Shown piece after piece: positions 21,557 through 32,200 of a DNA stretch of 33,305 bases. The notes under the pieces were generated by a model that was given only the letters and a program-made list of their open reading frames with translations, ran no database searches and was not told the origin of the DNA. A program made the position numbers and the translations under genes. Source of the DNA: Flavisolibacter sp. (GTDB lineage Bacteria > Bacteroidota > Bacteroidia > Chitinophagales > Chitinophagaceae); contig JAQBNG010000015.1 of the NCBI GenBank assembly GCA_028288675.1, positions 1-33,305 on the forward strand, written 5' to 3'. How positions within the stretch are numbered: position 1 is the stretch's first letter; the number at the start of each line of letters is the position of its first letter.

Positions 21557-23929
21557 TTAAAAAGGATAACCTATCGCCAAATTCAAAATCAAATTCTCTC
21601 TCCTCCATGCCTGGCTGCCAAAATTAATTTGATTAATTAGCAGCCGCTCACCTGCAGGCCTTGTAGGATCGCGGATAGGAAAGGCCAGATCCAATCGAAG
21701 GACAAATAACGTAATATCTATGCGAACGCCGACACCGGCTCCCATTGCTAACTCATTTAAAAAGCTTTTACTAATAGCAGCACCGGGTTTATCGGGATCG
21801 CTGTTTTTTAGCCAGATGTTACCGGCATCAACAAATACGGCACCGTATAGCGGGCCTGAAATGCGTGGCCGGAACTCTGTGTTTAGCTCCAGTTTCAGGT
21901 CGCCGGTTTGGTCGGGTATATATCTGTTTTCAATAAGCGGCGCTTTATAAGTACCCGGCCCAACGGTACGGCTTCTGAAGGCCCTGATACTGTTATTGCC
22001 GCCGATAAAAAATTGCTTAATGTAGGGTATCTGGCGGCTGTTGCCATACGGTAAGCCATATCCAACTATTATCCGGTTAGCCCAACTGGAGCCTGTCCCG
22101 ATACGACGATAGTACCGTCCGTCCAACTCAAGTTTTATGTATTGCGAGAAAGGCAGATTAAGGATCCGCTTGCCATTAACGCCGCTGCCTTTTACAAGCA
22201 ACCCTGCAAGGTTGCCCGAAATATCTGCAAGCCCATTAAAATAAAACGAGTTAAGCTTGGGTGCTCCAGCTGCCTGATCATTAAAATTATATTGATAAGT
22301 TGAGCCTAAAATAAATTGCGTATCTACAATATGCTGTAGAGTAGGACTTGCATTGATTTGATCTTTGAAAGTTGTAGTAATATTCAGTGGCTGCACATAC
22401 GTTACTGCCAACGGATAAAACTCATGCGAGGTTCTTGCGCTCTGCTTCCATAAATAGCCAAGGCCGCCACGGAAAGAGTTCAATGTATAAAGCGTTCTTC
22501 GGTTCAGGGCTTCGTAACCTAATTGAATATTGGTGCGGGGCACATAAGCGCTTTTTGTTTTGATGCTGAAGAAAGGCGTTACAAAACGAGGAATGGCAAA
22601 ATTAATTTCGCCACCAACGCGTAAGGTACTGGTGCCCGAAAAGGAGCCGCTAAACTGCGCTTCCGTACCACCGTAAATTCTGAAATCCATTTGTTCAGCA
22701 CCACGGAAGGTGTTACGATGTTTAAAGCCGATGCTTAATTCAGTTCCATTCAGATTGTTGCTTTTTGTATTAGCCCCAAACTCGGCCCGCAGTGCTTTTT
22801 CGGGATGTGGAGTGAGGTAATAAAATACATTAAGCTTTGGTGAATCTACTTTTGCAATTTCAAACCGGTTTTTCACAAACTTGAAAACATTGAGGTTGAT
22901 CAGCCGGTTTAAGGTGCGGTTATGGTCGGTACGGTTATAAACTTCGTTGGGCGAAAACTGCATCGCTGTAGTAAAAAGTTTGGGCCTGTATTTTCCCGCA
23001 GGGTCAATAACACGGTAGCCATTTGTTACAACTCCTGTATTGCGTATGGTATCTGCCCGGGCGGAGTTTAAGCTGTAATTACTGTAGATGGTTACATCAT
23101 TAATGTAATAAACCTCTTTTGCCTGGTCAGGCGCATCAGGCTTTATCACTACACGTATATCTACCAAATTGCTACCGGCAGTACTATCTACCTGCATTAA
23201 AATATACTCGGGACTAAAGTAGTAGAAGCCTCTTTCTTTTAATAAGCCATCAATACGTAAGCGTTCGCCTTTTATAAGATCAAGATCGTAAGGAGCACCT
23301 TTTTTCAACAAGGTTTCTTTGCTGATATCGGCGATAGCTGTGGTGAGCAGTGAGCTGTCATTTATAAATACAACAGACTGTATTTTATACTGTGCACCTG
23401 CATTTGCGGTATAAGTAACACTTGCTTTCTTTTTCTTCCAGGTGCTATCGGCAGTAACCTGTGCACCAAAAAACCCTTTGTTCTGTAAGTAGTTTTGAAG
23501 CAACGTGGTATTAGCACCAAGGTTTACAGTGCTTGCTAACACAGGCGGTTGACCTAACTTTCGTTGCAAGCCCGCTTTTAGGCCTTTTTGTTTTGTGGTA
23601 TAAAACATATTCCATAGCAACAGCTTAAAAGGTATCCCCAAAAACTTACCATTGGGCCGTGGCCTTGTTTGCCCTTGCAGGTCAGCAGCATACACTTTCT
23701 TTTGCTGCCCCGTAATGTTTTCCGCATTCAACTTTACTTTGGCACCGGTGTATAAAGCATCATTGTCTGGAATGTGTTTAGTGGTGCTACAAGCTGCAAG
23801 CACAACCAACAACAGGCAATAAGCAACAAGCAATTTGAGATTGCCGATTACGTACTGCTCAGTGCCTCTTGCTGGTTGCGGGTTGCTTATTGCATATTGC
23901 TTATTGACTGTAGTCTCTTGCTTTCTCAT
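21557..23929 (-). CDS. tamL: TamL: lipoprotein-type BamA/TamA (Omp85) outer-membrane protein
   Basis: 790 residues. Omp85 proteins fold or insert other outer-membrane proteins. A lipobox (VVLAACS, Cys47) makes this the lipidated TamA variant known as TamL in Bacteroidota. POTRA-like domains span about 115-420 (NKGFFGAQVTADSTWKKKK, LKERGFYYFSPEYILMQVDS, FKFVKNRFEIAKVD). The 16-strand barrel follows, with FFIGGNNSIRAFRSRTVGPG, ELNTEFRPRISGPLYGAVFV, GVRIDITLFVLRLDLAFPIR and the terminal Phe of IGYPF. The start is fixed by an ATGA overlap with the tamB stop. The n-region before the hydrophobic core is unusually long (about 32 residues); that region and the core come largely from a heptad DNA repeat. 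It works with the adjacent TamB. Confidence 0.92.
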   Translation of the reverse strand: MRKQETTVNKQYAISNPQPARGTEQYVIGNLKLLVAYCLLLVVLAACSTTKHIPDNDALYTGAKVKLNAENITGQQKKVYAADLQGQTRPRPNGKFLGIPFKLLLWNMFYTTKQKGLKAGLQRKLGQPPVLASTVNLGANTTLLQNYLQNKGFFGAQVTADSTWKKKKASVTYTANAGAQYKIQSVVFINDSSLLTTAIADISKETLLKKGAPYDLDLIKGERLRIDGLLKERGFYYFSPEYILMQVDSTAGSNLVDIRVVIKPDAPDQAKEVYYINDVTIYSNYSLNSARADTIRNTGVVTNGYRVIDPAGKYRPKLFTTAMQFSPNEVYNRTDHNRTLNRLINLNVFKFVKNRFEIAKVDSPKLNVFYYLTPHPEKALRAEFGANTKSNNLNGTELSIGFKHRNTFRGAEQMDFRIYGGTEAQFSGSFSGTSTLRVGGEINFAIPRFVTPFFSIKTKSAYVPRTNIQLGYEALNRRTLYTLNSFRGGLGYLWKQSARTSHEFYPLAVTYVQPLNITTTFKDQINASPTLQHIVDTQFILGSTYQYNFNDQAAGAPKLNSFYFNGLADISGNLAGLLVKGSGVNGKRILNLPFSQYIKLELDGRYYRRIGTGSSWANRIIVGYGLPYGNSRQIPYIKQFFIGGNNSIRAFRSRTVGPGTYKAPLIENRYIPDQTGDLKLELNTEFRPRISGPLYGAVFVDAGNIWLKNSDPDKPGAAISKSFLNELAMGAGVGVRIDITLFVLRLDLAFPIRDPTRPAGERLLINQINFGSQAWRRENLILNLAIGYPF
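23811..23905. repeat. 7-nt-period inverted repeat encoding the TamL signal region (element G)
   Basis: The plus strand has three AANNNGC heptads (aacaggc, aataagc, aacaagc; 23811-23831). After a 25-base gap come seven consecutive GC-initial heptads (gctcagt, gcctctt, gctggtt, gcgggtt, gcttatt, gcatatt, gcttatt; 23857-23905). The arms are inverse copies (CAATAAGCAAC at 23817-23827 against GTTGCTTATTG at 23883-23893). All of it lies within the tamL coding region, residues 9 to 40. Confidence 0.8.
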
Positions 23930-26900
23930 GGATTTGGCTCTTTAGCTTTTTGTCTGTCTCCGTTTTGTACCCTTTTTCTTTTCCTGAATATGTCTGCAAA
24001 CTTGTCGTAGTCTAAGGTTATGATAAAGCGAACGCCTGTTTCAATAATATAGCCATCTACTGCACCAAAGTATTCGTTTTGGCGATAAGCACGAATGGCA
24101 TAGCGCCCATCCCTGCTTAGCTGGTAATTTATGGCAAGGTTACCTGCTATGTTATTACTTTTTTGCCCGCTTTGCTGCGGCCCTTCCAACTCAAAGTTTG
24201 ATCCTACTGTCACTGTCAGGCGATTGTTGAGCAACTGTTTGCTTAGGCCAACATTCAGGTCGGTACGGTTGCGGCGTTCTCCTGTAGTATAATCATCGGT
24301 TGATGCAACATCAAATGCAAGGTCAACGCCTCCAATTAAATCCTGGGTAAGATTGTTCAGTTGCTCCGTCAATAATTTACTTACACTTTGCCTGGCAAAA
24401 GCGCCGGCATTAAATCCATCGCCACTGCTTTCAAAAGGATTTTCTCCTACGAATCTTCCCAGTAATAAAAGTGCAAATACCTGCTTGTTTAACTCTGAAG
24501 GTTCTTGACGTAATTGTGTAAGACGGGTATCAACATTATTGATTATGTCAGATGAAACTGAGTAGTTTTTATTGGTCGGTAATACAATATCAAATGTCAA
24601 TTGCGGCTTCATTAACTGGCCTTGCATATTAAGCCTTACCTGGAAAGGAAGCTTTTGCAAATAGGTGTTGCGGATGGCCTGGTTAGATTCTGCAATGTAA
24701 TTACTCACCAGGTCTAATGGTGCTGTGTTGGCAATGTAAACCGCTGTTACATTTAGATCAGCATCCGTCGGTTCGCCACTCCAGGTAATGCGGCTACCTT
24801 TTTCAATATCGAATTTGCGCTGTAAAAAGTTATAGCTTATCTGGTAAGAACCCTGGTCGATTTCATAAGAGCCGGTAAGGTTTACTTTACCGCTTGGATC
24901 AACGCCTGCCGACATATTAGCTTCGCCTTGCAACGCAACAAAATCTCCATTGGCTTCATCTATTACAATATTGAATTTGGCTTCTTTTTTTATAGTAAGA
25001 TTTGTCGCGATATCATAACCGATCAATACCGATTTATTCAGGGAATCATAAGAAGCCAGGAATAAGGAATCATTTTCAGGCGAATCAAAATCCATAAAAG
25101 CTACCACTCCTTCACGTGATACTACACCAGGATCTACCTGCGGTACAACCACTGTAAAATCAGTGCTGTCAAGAACCGTTAAGCTGCCATCAACTTTTGG
25201 CGCTGACTCGGTTCCGGTGATATGCATATTGGTTGTGACGAACAGGTTGCCATAATAAATGTCGCCCTGCCTTTTTGGCTTACTTATCGCTCTGAAATTT
25301 CTACCCCTGATGGTTAGATCAAAATCGTAGTTAATAAAATTCGTAGTACCTACAAGTCCGTTGATAGTAAGTGGTGAATTAGCTGAATCGCGGATAGAGA
25401 ATTTATCAAACGAAAAACCTTTATTATTTACTGCCACCAGCGATTCATTATCAACCCTAAGCGGACCACCAATAGCCAACGTTGAAATGGCTACATTATC
25501 AAAATTTATTTTGCCATCAATAACAGGAGTTGTTGTTGTACCTCTGAGGCTAATACCGCCATTTACACTGCCTGATGCAGAGGTGATAAAGTCTTTTAAT
25601 GCTCCTTCAAATGTGCCCATCTCCAGCCGCCGGATAGCAAGATCGAGATTCATGGCAATGTCTTTTTCACCCGGCGTCATATTACCAGTGATAGCAAGGT
25701 CATTCCCTTTACCGGTAAGTGTAATGTTAGCATTATACTGGTTGCCGGTAGAGCCAACCTTAAGGTTTAAATTACCAACGGTATCTTTTCTAAAAGTCAG
25801 ATCGGCAATAGTAATGTCGGATGTAAACAACGGTTGTTCGGTAAGATTTGTAAACGTTGCCGCACCATTCATCACACCGTCTACCAATACTGAATCAGCT
25901 TTTATAAATCCTGTGATGGTACCGATACGAAAATCTTTAAAGCTTACCTGCAGTGGCGTTTGTCCACCGGTTGGGGCAAGGCTTTGAATAGTTAGCTGTT
26001 GTCCATCTTTGGCCAGTGTAAAATCATTGGCAGTGATAGCGGTTTTGCCAATTACAATTTTATTGTTAGGTGCCACGGTCCATTGGTCGTAATTAAGCAA
26101 TAAGCTATCAGGATTCAGATGCAGTGTCATATCACCGGTAGAAGGCATTTCTACTAAGCCACTTAACCTGTACTTTGGACGCTTGGTTTTATCATCAATA
26201 CCTAAAGCAAAGTTGATGTTGTTATTCAACGCAGTTGCCGTAAACCTTGTACCAAATACATCAAAGGAACTTCCGCTTTTCAGGTGCTCAACGGTTGTAT
26301 TTATTTGCATGCCGCTATCAGCAGTGTTAATAGTAGCCCGCAGGTTATTCACTTCGTTAGTGCCGTATAAAATGTACGGTGCTGTTAGTACAGCTTTGAG
26401 TCCTGATCCACTGGCAAGTGTGCCTTCTGCATGAATGTTATCCGCCCTTTTCAAATCGGGTACGAATGCAGTAAGTGCAGGCGAATAGATCAAGTCAGCA
26501 TTAAAGCGAATATCATAAGGTTGTACCGGAGCAGCAGGTTTGGCTGTAGCTGTAGCGGTACCTGCATTAAAGTAGGGCGAGATGTTATCAAGCATAATGT
26601 TGCCTAAATCGCTCAAACGATATTGGCCTCTTAATTCTGCCCGAACCAAATCACTTTTTAATGCGATAAAGTTTTCAGCGTCTCTTCCTGCTATCAGTTG
26701 AATTGTATCTAACGCCAAACGATTAGCGCCGGAAACAACAAGCCCCTTTGTTATTAAAACATCTGCTTGCAAAGCGTCAGGATTAAGGCTGGCGATAGTT
26801 CCATCAATTGCGCCGCGAACAATTAAAGGTTCAGTGCTGAAGCCTAAATTGTGCGCCTTCACGCTATCAATCATTCCATCAATTTTGTATGAGCCATAAC

Positions 26901-29022
26901 CTGCATAGTTGCCACTAGCCGTTAAGGTTACTACAGCGTTCGGGTCTTTCACATCGGCATTTACAACAAAGGCCGTTTTATTTAGAGAGCCATTCAGTTT
27001 AATATTTCTGTAATTGTATTTGTTGTAGCCAACATTGCTGATGGCCGCATTAAACTTTGTATTAATGGTTTCAGGAGTAATGCCTCTGCCGTTAGCAGTG
27101 AAAGTGGCGCTTAGTGAACCCATAGTTGCCTGCTGGCGTAGAATTTTTCCAATACGTAAACCTTGTGTACGCAACGTAGCATTATAGGTTGTAGCAGCAG
27201 GGTTTAATAAATTAGCGAAGGTGCCATCAAGGTCTATGTTACCATCTGCTGTATTCAGGTCAAGCCTTGTATTTAACCTTCCTGCATTACCGCTGATCAT
27301 TCCTGAAATATCGAACGACTCAGGCATGTCCATTTGTGCATTTGATAAACGTGCACCGGTAAAAAGGGCTATATCATTTTGTGTTGAATGAAAACGGTAA
27401 ATGGTAAAATTGCCACCAGCATTGTTAGGATTGCTTAAACCAACCAAAGTGCCTTTTGCATTTAACTGGGTGTTTTGCAAGCCATCAAACTGAAGGCTTT
27501 CTATATTCAGCCTGTCCATAGTTCCATTACCAACTATGTTCATTTTCCAAACATCATTCACGTTTCTTAATGCTGGCTGCGACCGTAGTTGCGGTGCAAA
27601 AAGAAGAATATCTTTTACCTGCACATAACTATCGGCAACATCAATATCAAAAACAGTGCGTTCAGGATTTTTGGTGAATTCGGCTAACGAAGCATATTGT
27701 AAACTAAGGCTGCGTTTAATTTCTGTACCCGGTGTTTTAATTAATAAATTTTTTAAGTAAGATTGATTGCTGCCGTAAAGTAATTCGCCTTGCAAGTCGC
27801 TAAGCACAAAGCCACTTTTTTCTTTAAGCGATCCTTTCGTGATGGTAAGGCCGGTTCCATCTTTATTATAAACTACATTATCGGCGTGTAAGGTCAGGCT
27901 ATCCATTTTCAGGTGACTGTAATCCATGCCGGAATTAAGAACTGCTTTACTGTCATCATCAAACCTGATAGCGGTATTATCAAACCGCACTCTATCAACT
28001 TTAAAATCCCATGGCACTGTTGCCTGCGCTGTTACTTCCTGTGCTGCCTGCTCTTTTACTACAGTGGCTCCCGCTGTTTTACCCATACGTACAGAAGCGG
28101 TTGTATTTGCCAGGGATATTTCATCAAGGTGAATTTTATTATTGGAGATATCAAGCAACTTACCATCTACTTTTAATTTACCGATGGATACAGTAGAATA
28201 TAAGGCAGATACATCATTGTCATATTGTATCGAAACTTTTGAAACATCAATCACCCCAAAGTTTAAATGCATTGGGGCGGGAGTAGCTGCTTCTTTTAAA
28301 TCAACAGCTAAAGGCTTTACTTCCAGCAAAGGTTTTGTTTGCTTCATCCTAACTACAGAGTTGCGCAGGATGAACGATGGAAAAGTAAAAGTTTGTGTGT
28401 AGGGATCAAGTGTATCAATGGTTGTAGTAGCATAACCAATGCGGGCAAATACATCGTTGCCGGTAACCGCATCTTTATAGGTGAGAGCAACATTGTCAAG
28501 CGTTACATCGCTGATGGACATCTTCATAGGAACTGCGGTGGTATCCTCAGGCTTTGTTGTTTTTGAGACAAAAGCATCCACTACAAACTGGTAATTGAAA
28601 GTTGTATCGGGCAGAACCCTTTTTATTTTCGCCGTGATGTTTTGCAGTTCAATGCCTGTTACTTCCAGCTCGCTGGACAAAAGCTTCAAAAAATTGATAT
28701 TGGCTTTTATAGCTCCACCGGAAACCAGGGTATCTTTTGTCCTGTCTTCTATGTATACATTTTGCAGGCTAACATCACCCGAAAGGCCAAATGCAATGCG
28801 GCCGATCTCCACATTGGTTTGCAGCTTCTTCTCCAGGAAATTCTCCGCCTTAGCAGTTAAAAAGCGCTGCACCGGCGGGGTAAGAATAAGCAGGAAAACC
28901 AGTATGATGAATAAGACCAGGAATAGCAGGGTTTTTAAAAAGATGCGACCAATTTTAGCAGGGAGGCTTCTTTGCCTCTTAACAGTTTCTTTATGTTCTT
29001 CTTTATTTATTTCTTCTTGCAT
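23926..29022 (-). CDS. tamB: TamB: translocation and assembly module / AsmA-like bridge protein
   Basis: 1698 residues, the usual large size in Bacteroidota. One N-terminal membrane anchor at about 28-48 (FLKTLLFLVLFIILVFLLIL) is followed by an AsmA-like start (AENFLEKKLQTNVEIGRIAF, LSGDVSLQNVYIED). A very long repetitive beta region follows, with TamB-type phrases such as FDNVAISTLAIGGPLRVDNE and VDGKLLDISNNKIHLDEI, forming the periplasm-spanning beta-taco groove. The C-terminal DUF490 domain covers about 1330-1690 (GSYEIDQGSYQISYNFLQRK, LLLGRFVGENPF, LLNNRLTVTVGSNFELEG). TamB-like proteins link the inner membrane to an Omp85 partner or carry phospholipid outward. The partner TamL overlaps its stop codon by four bases. 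Confidence 0.95.
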   Translation of the reverse strand: MQEEINKEEHKETVKRQRSLPAKIGRIFLKTLLFLVLFIILVFLLILTPPVQRFLTAKAENFLEKKLQTNVEIGRIAFGLSGDVSLQNVYIEDRTKDTLVSGGAIKANINFLKLLSSELEVTGIELQNITAKIKRVLPDTTFNYQFVVDAFVSKTTKPEDTTAVPMKMSISDVTLDNVALTYKDAVTGNDVFARIGYATTTIDTLDPYTQTFTFPSFILRNSVVRMKQTKPLLEVKPLAVDLKEAATPAPMHLNFGVIDVSKVSIQYDNDVSALYSTVSIGKLKVDGKLLDISNNKIHLDEISLANTTASVRMGKTAGATVVKEQAAQEVTAQATVPWDFKVDRVRFDNTAIRFDDDSKAVLNSGMDYSHLKMDSLTLHADNVVYNKDGTGLTITKGSLKEKSGFVLSDLQGELLYGSNQSYLKNLLIKTPGTEIKRSLSLQYASLAEFTKNPERTVFDIDVADSYVQVKDILLFAPQLRSQPALRNVNDVWKMNIVGNGTMDRLNIESLQFDGLQNTQLNAKGTLVGLSNPNNAGGNFTIYRFHSTQNDIALFTGARLSNAQMDMPESFDISGMISGNAGRLNTRLDLNTADGNIDLDGTFANLLNPAATTYNATLRTQGLRIGKILRQQATMGSLSATFTANGRGITPETINTKFNAAISNVGYNKYNYRNIKLNGSLNKTAFVVNADVKDPNAVVTLTASGNYAGYGSYKIDGMIDSVKAHNLGFSTEPLIVRGAIDGTIASLNPDALQADVLITKGLVVSGANRLALDTIQLIAGRDAENFIALKSDLVRAELRGQYRLSDLGNIMLDNISPYFNAGTATATAKPAAPVQPYDIRFNADLIYSPALTAFVPDLKRADNIHAEGTLASGSGLKAVLTAPYILYGTNEVNNLRATINTADSGMQINTTVEHLKSGSSFDVFGTRFTATALNNNINFALGIDDKTKRPKYRLSGLVEMPSTGDMTLHLNPDSLLLNYDQWTVAPNNKIVIGKTAITANDFTLAKDGQQLTIQSLAPTGGQTPLQVSFKDFRIGTITGFIKADSVLVDGVMNGAATFTNLTEQPLFTSDITIADLTFRKDTVGNLNLKVGSTGNQYNANITLTGKGNDLAITGNMTPGEKDIAMNLDLAIRRLEMGTFEGALKDFITSASGSVNGGISLRGTTTTPVIDGKINFDNVAISTLAIGGPLRVDNESLVAVNNKGFSFDKFSIRDSANSPLTINGLVGTTNFINYDFDLTIRGRNFRAISKPKRQGDIYYGNLFVTTNMHITGTESAPKVDGSLTVLDSTDFTVVVPQVDPGVVSREGVVAFMDFDSPENDSLFLASYDSLNKSVLIGYDIATNLTIKKEAKFNIVIDEANGDFVALQGEANMSAGVDPSGKVNLTGSYEIDQGSYQISYNFLQRKFDIEKGSRITWSGEPTDADLNVTAVYIANTAPLDLVSNYIAESNQAIRNTYLQKLPFQVRLNMQGQLMKPQLTFDIVLPTNKNYSVSSDIINNVDTRLTQLRQEPSELNKQVFALLLLGRFVGENPFESSGDGFNAGAFARQSVSKLLTEQLNNLTQDLIGGVDLAFDVASTDDYTTGERRNRTDLNVGLSKQLLNNRLTVTVGSNFELEGPQQSGQKSNNIAGNLAINYQLSRDGRYAIRAYRQNEYFGAVDGYIIETGVRFIITLDYDKFADIFRKRKRVQNGDRQKAKEPNP

Positions 29023-29278
29023 GGTGATAGTTAAGGGGAATGGCTTTGTTATAGTGGCAAATAATATTCCTTAAACAGACTTAACGAAAATGCGGATGAA
29101 TGATGGTTTTTTACAGATGTACGGCTAGTATGACAAGTTGCTTGTAGAACAATTTCTACATGAAAACGGGTTTATCAAAACAACCCTGCTCGTATTTTAA
29201 ATTGTTCATAATTCCTTAAAATGAAAAAGTGCTTCAGATAGGCAATCCCTGCACCTTTGCGCAAAATTAGAAAAACAC
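29023..29278. other. divergent intergenic region between tamB and the Oar-like gene
   Basis: 256 bases that must hold two divergent promoters. For tamB (minus) the string TATTATTTG has the right words with one extra base. For the plus gene, CACCTTTG shortly before the start is one base off TAnnTTTG. Neither is strong, and I see no repeat or RNA gene. Confidence 0.3.
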
Positions 29279-32200
29279 ATGAGATCAAAGGATGCTTTAC
29301 TGCTTTTAGCTTTTCTATTGGTTTCCTTCGCAAATGTATTCTCACAGGAAACAACCTCCGAACTACAAGGTGTCGTAAGTGGTGAGAATAACCAGGGTTT
29401 GCAGGGAGCCACTATTGTAGCCATACATCTGCCAACCGGCACCAGGTACACAACGTCAACCCGTACCGATGGACGTTACAATTTGCCCAACGTTCGTGTA
29501 GGTGGGCCTTACGAGGTAACGACAACATTTATTGGTTTTCAGTCTTCTACACAAAGAGACATCAACTTAGTACTAGGCACAGCTTACAAAGCCGACTTTA
29601 AATTAGCACCGTCAGCCGGTAGTTTAACGGAGGTAGTTGTTTCTTCTACCCGTAGCGATAAAGTTTTCAGCCGCAGCCGCACTGGTTCTTCTGAAGTAAT
29701 AAGCCGTACGCAAATTGACCGTCTGCCTACTATTAACCGAAGCATTGCAGACTTTACACGCCTTACACCAACTGCCAATGGTAGTTCATTTGCCGGCCGC
29801 AGCGGATCGTATAACAATCTTACCGTAAATGGAGCTGCGTTCAATAATACCTTCGGTTTATCGGGTCCATTAGGCGGGCAAACTTCATCACAACCAATTT
29901 CTATTGATGCGCTGGATCAAATACAGGTTAACATTGCTCCTTACGATGTAACCCTTGGTTCCTTTACTGGTGCAGGCATTAACTCAGTTACAAGAAGTGG
30001 TACTAACAGCTTTCGGGGCAGTGTTTATTATTACTGGAAAAATCCTTACCTGACCGGAACAAAAGTTGGAACCACTACATTGCCAACCCAGCCATTTAAC
30101 TTTAATAACAGGGGTGCCAACGTTGGCGGGTACATTGTAAAAAACAAAGTATTCTTTTTTGTAAGCGGAGAGCAGGAGCGAAGAAGCGACCCCGCTACCA
30201 CTTTTACAGCCAGCCGCGCCGGTTCACCAGCGGTGCCGGGTTCTATATCACAGGCTAACGGTGATACACTGGAAACACTACGCAAATTTCTTGTATCTAA
30301 ATACAACTACGACCCAGGTGCTTTTGAAAACTATAACTACGAAACAAGAAGCGATAAAATAACGGCCCGCATTGATGTAAACATTAATAGCAAGAATACC
30401 TTCAACATCAATTATTATTATTTGAAGTCTTCCCGAAATGTGCCGCCAAACGCCAGCGGTTCTCCTGCCGGCGGACGCTCAGCAAGCAACACAGGTATGC
30501 CGTTCTTTAGTTCATCTTATGTCATTAACAACAATTTTAATATTGTAATTGCGGAGTTGAACACCCGTTTTTCTAATACGCTTTCAAACAAGTTGCAAGT
30601 AGGTTATAACCGCCTTCGCGATTTTCGCAGTTCACCCGGTGGCATTTTTCCATTAGTTGATATTGAAAATGGAGCAGGAAGCACTTTTACTTCTTTTGGC
30701 TATGAGCCTTTTACTGCCTTCAATACATTAAACACCGATACCTGGCAGTTGAATGATATTGTTACTTTAAATAAGGGTAGTCATACATTGACCTTTGGTA
30801 CGCAAAATACCTACAACAAATTCCGTAATGGTTTTGCGCCTAATTATTATGGTACTTACCGTTTTAGAAGTCTTACCGATTTTTATAACTCTGCTAATAA
30901 TGGCGTAGCCAATTCAACGCAGTATGATTTTCGTTATTCTGCCCGTAAGGGTGGCGAGTTTCCATTTGCCGATATTACCGGTTTGCAATTAGGCTTTTTT
31001 GCCCAGGACAGGTGGAGCGCTACGGACAACTTAGTGCTTACTGCCGGTTTGCGTGCCGACCTCCCGATTTTTAATGACGATAATTATACCGCTAACCCTA
31101 AAGTGGATTCATTGCCTTTTCGCAATGGCATTCGTGTTAATACAGGCAATGGCCCAAAGACTTCTGTTTTATGGAGCCCACGTATTGGTTTTAACTGGGA
31201 TGTAAAGGGAGATAAAACAACGCAGTTGCGTGGTGGTGTAGGCATTTTTGCCGGCGCTCCGCCATTCGTATATATCTCTAACCAGGCGAGTAATAATGGC
31301 GTTGATTTTGGCTCTTATCAAATTCAACCTGGTGTAGGCGGCGTTCCTGCTAACGATCCCCGTTTTATTTTTAACGCGGATGTAGATAGAAACCGTCCTG
31401 CAAGTGCGGCACCAAACGCTTCTTATAACATAGCCTTAACCGATGAGGATTTCAAATTTCCGCAGGTGTTCAGAACCAACCTTGCTTTGGATAAAAAAAT
31501 CTTCTGGGACATCACGGCTACTTTAGAAGGAATTTACTCGAAAGATATTAATGCAGTCACTCATCAGAACATCGGCCTTCCCCTTTCAGGAACTCCGTTA
31601 GCCGGATCTGATAAAAGAATACGTTATACATCACCACGGATATATAATGTATCAGTAGCGCAGCAAACAATTTCTAATCCGAATATTACCGATGTTATTT
31701 TAATGACGAATACATCGAAAGGATACAGCTATAATATTACAGGCCAGCTACAGCGTAACATTAATAACCTGTACACGATGGTAGCTTACACTTATGGTAA
31801 AAGTAAATCGGTAAATGATGGCGGTTCAATTGCACAATCCATCTGGAGAGACCGCCAGGTAAGTGGGGATCCAAATGAGACAGCGCTTAGCTATTCAAAC
31901 TTTAACCAGCCGCACCGTGTTGTAGCAGCCGCTTTCTATCGTAAGGAGTATAAAAAATACTTCGCTACTTCCATAGGGCTAACCTTTGAAGCAGCCAATG
32001 GTGGTACTGCGAGTTATGTGTATAGTGGTGATGTAAATGGCGACGGACAAAACACTAACGATTTAATTTATGTTCCGCTAAACCAAAGTGATATTGTACT
32101 TGAAGGTGTAAATGCGGCAGATACACGTACACCAGCAGTTATTTGGGCACAGTTGGATGCTTACATAAAACAAGATCCTTACCTCAGCAAAAGAAGAGGA

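Noticed and set aside
25361-25987. A 208-codon open frame on the plus strand
   Set aside because: It lies wholly antisense to tamB, whose protein is clearly real, and its product is a low-complexity Pro/Ser/Leu-rich shadow with no domain.
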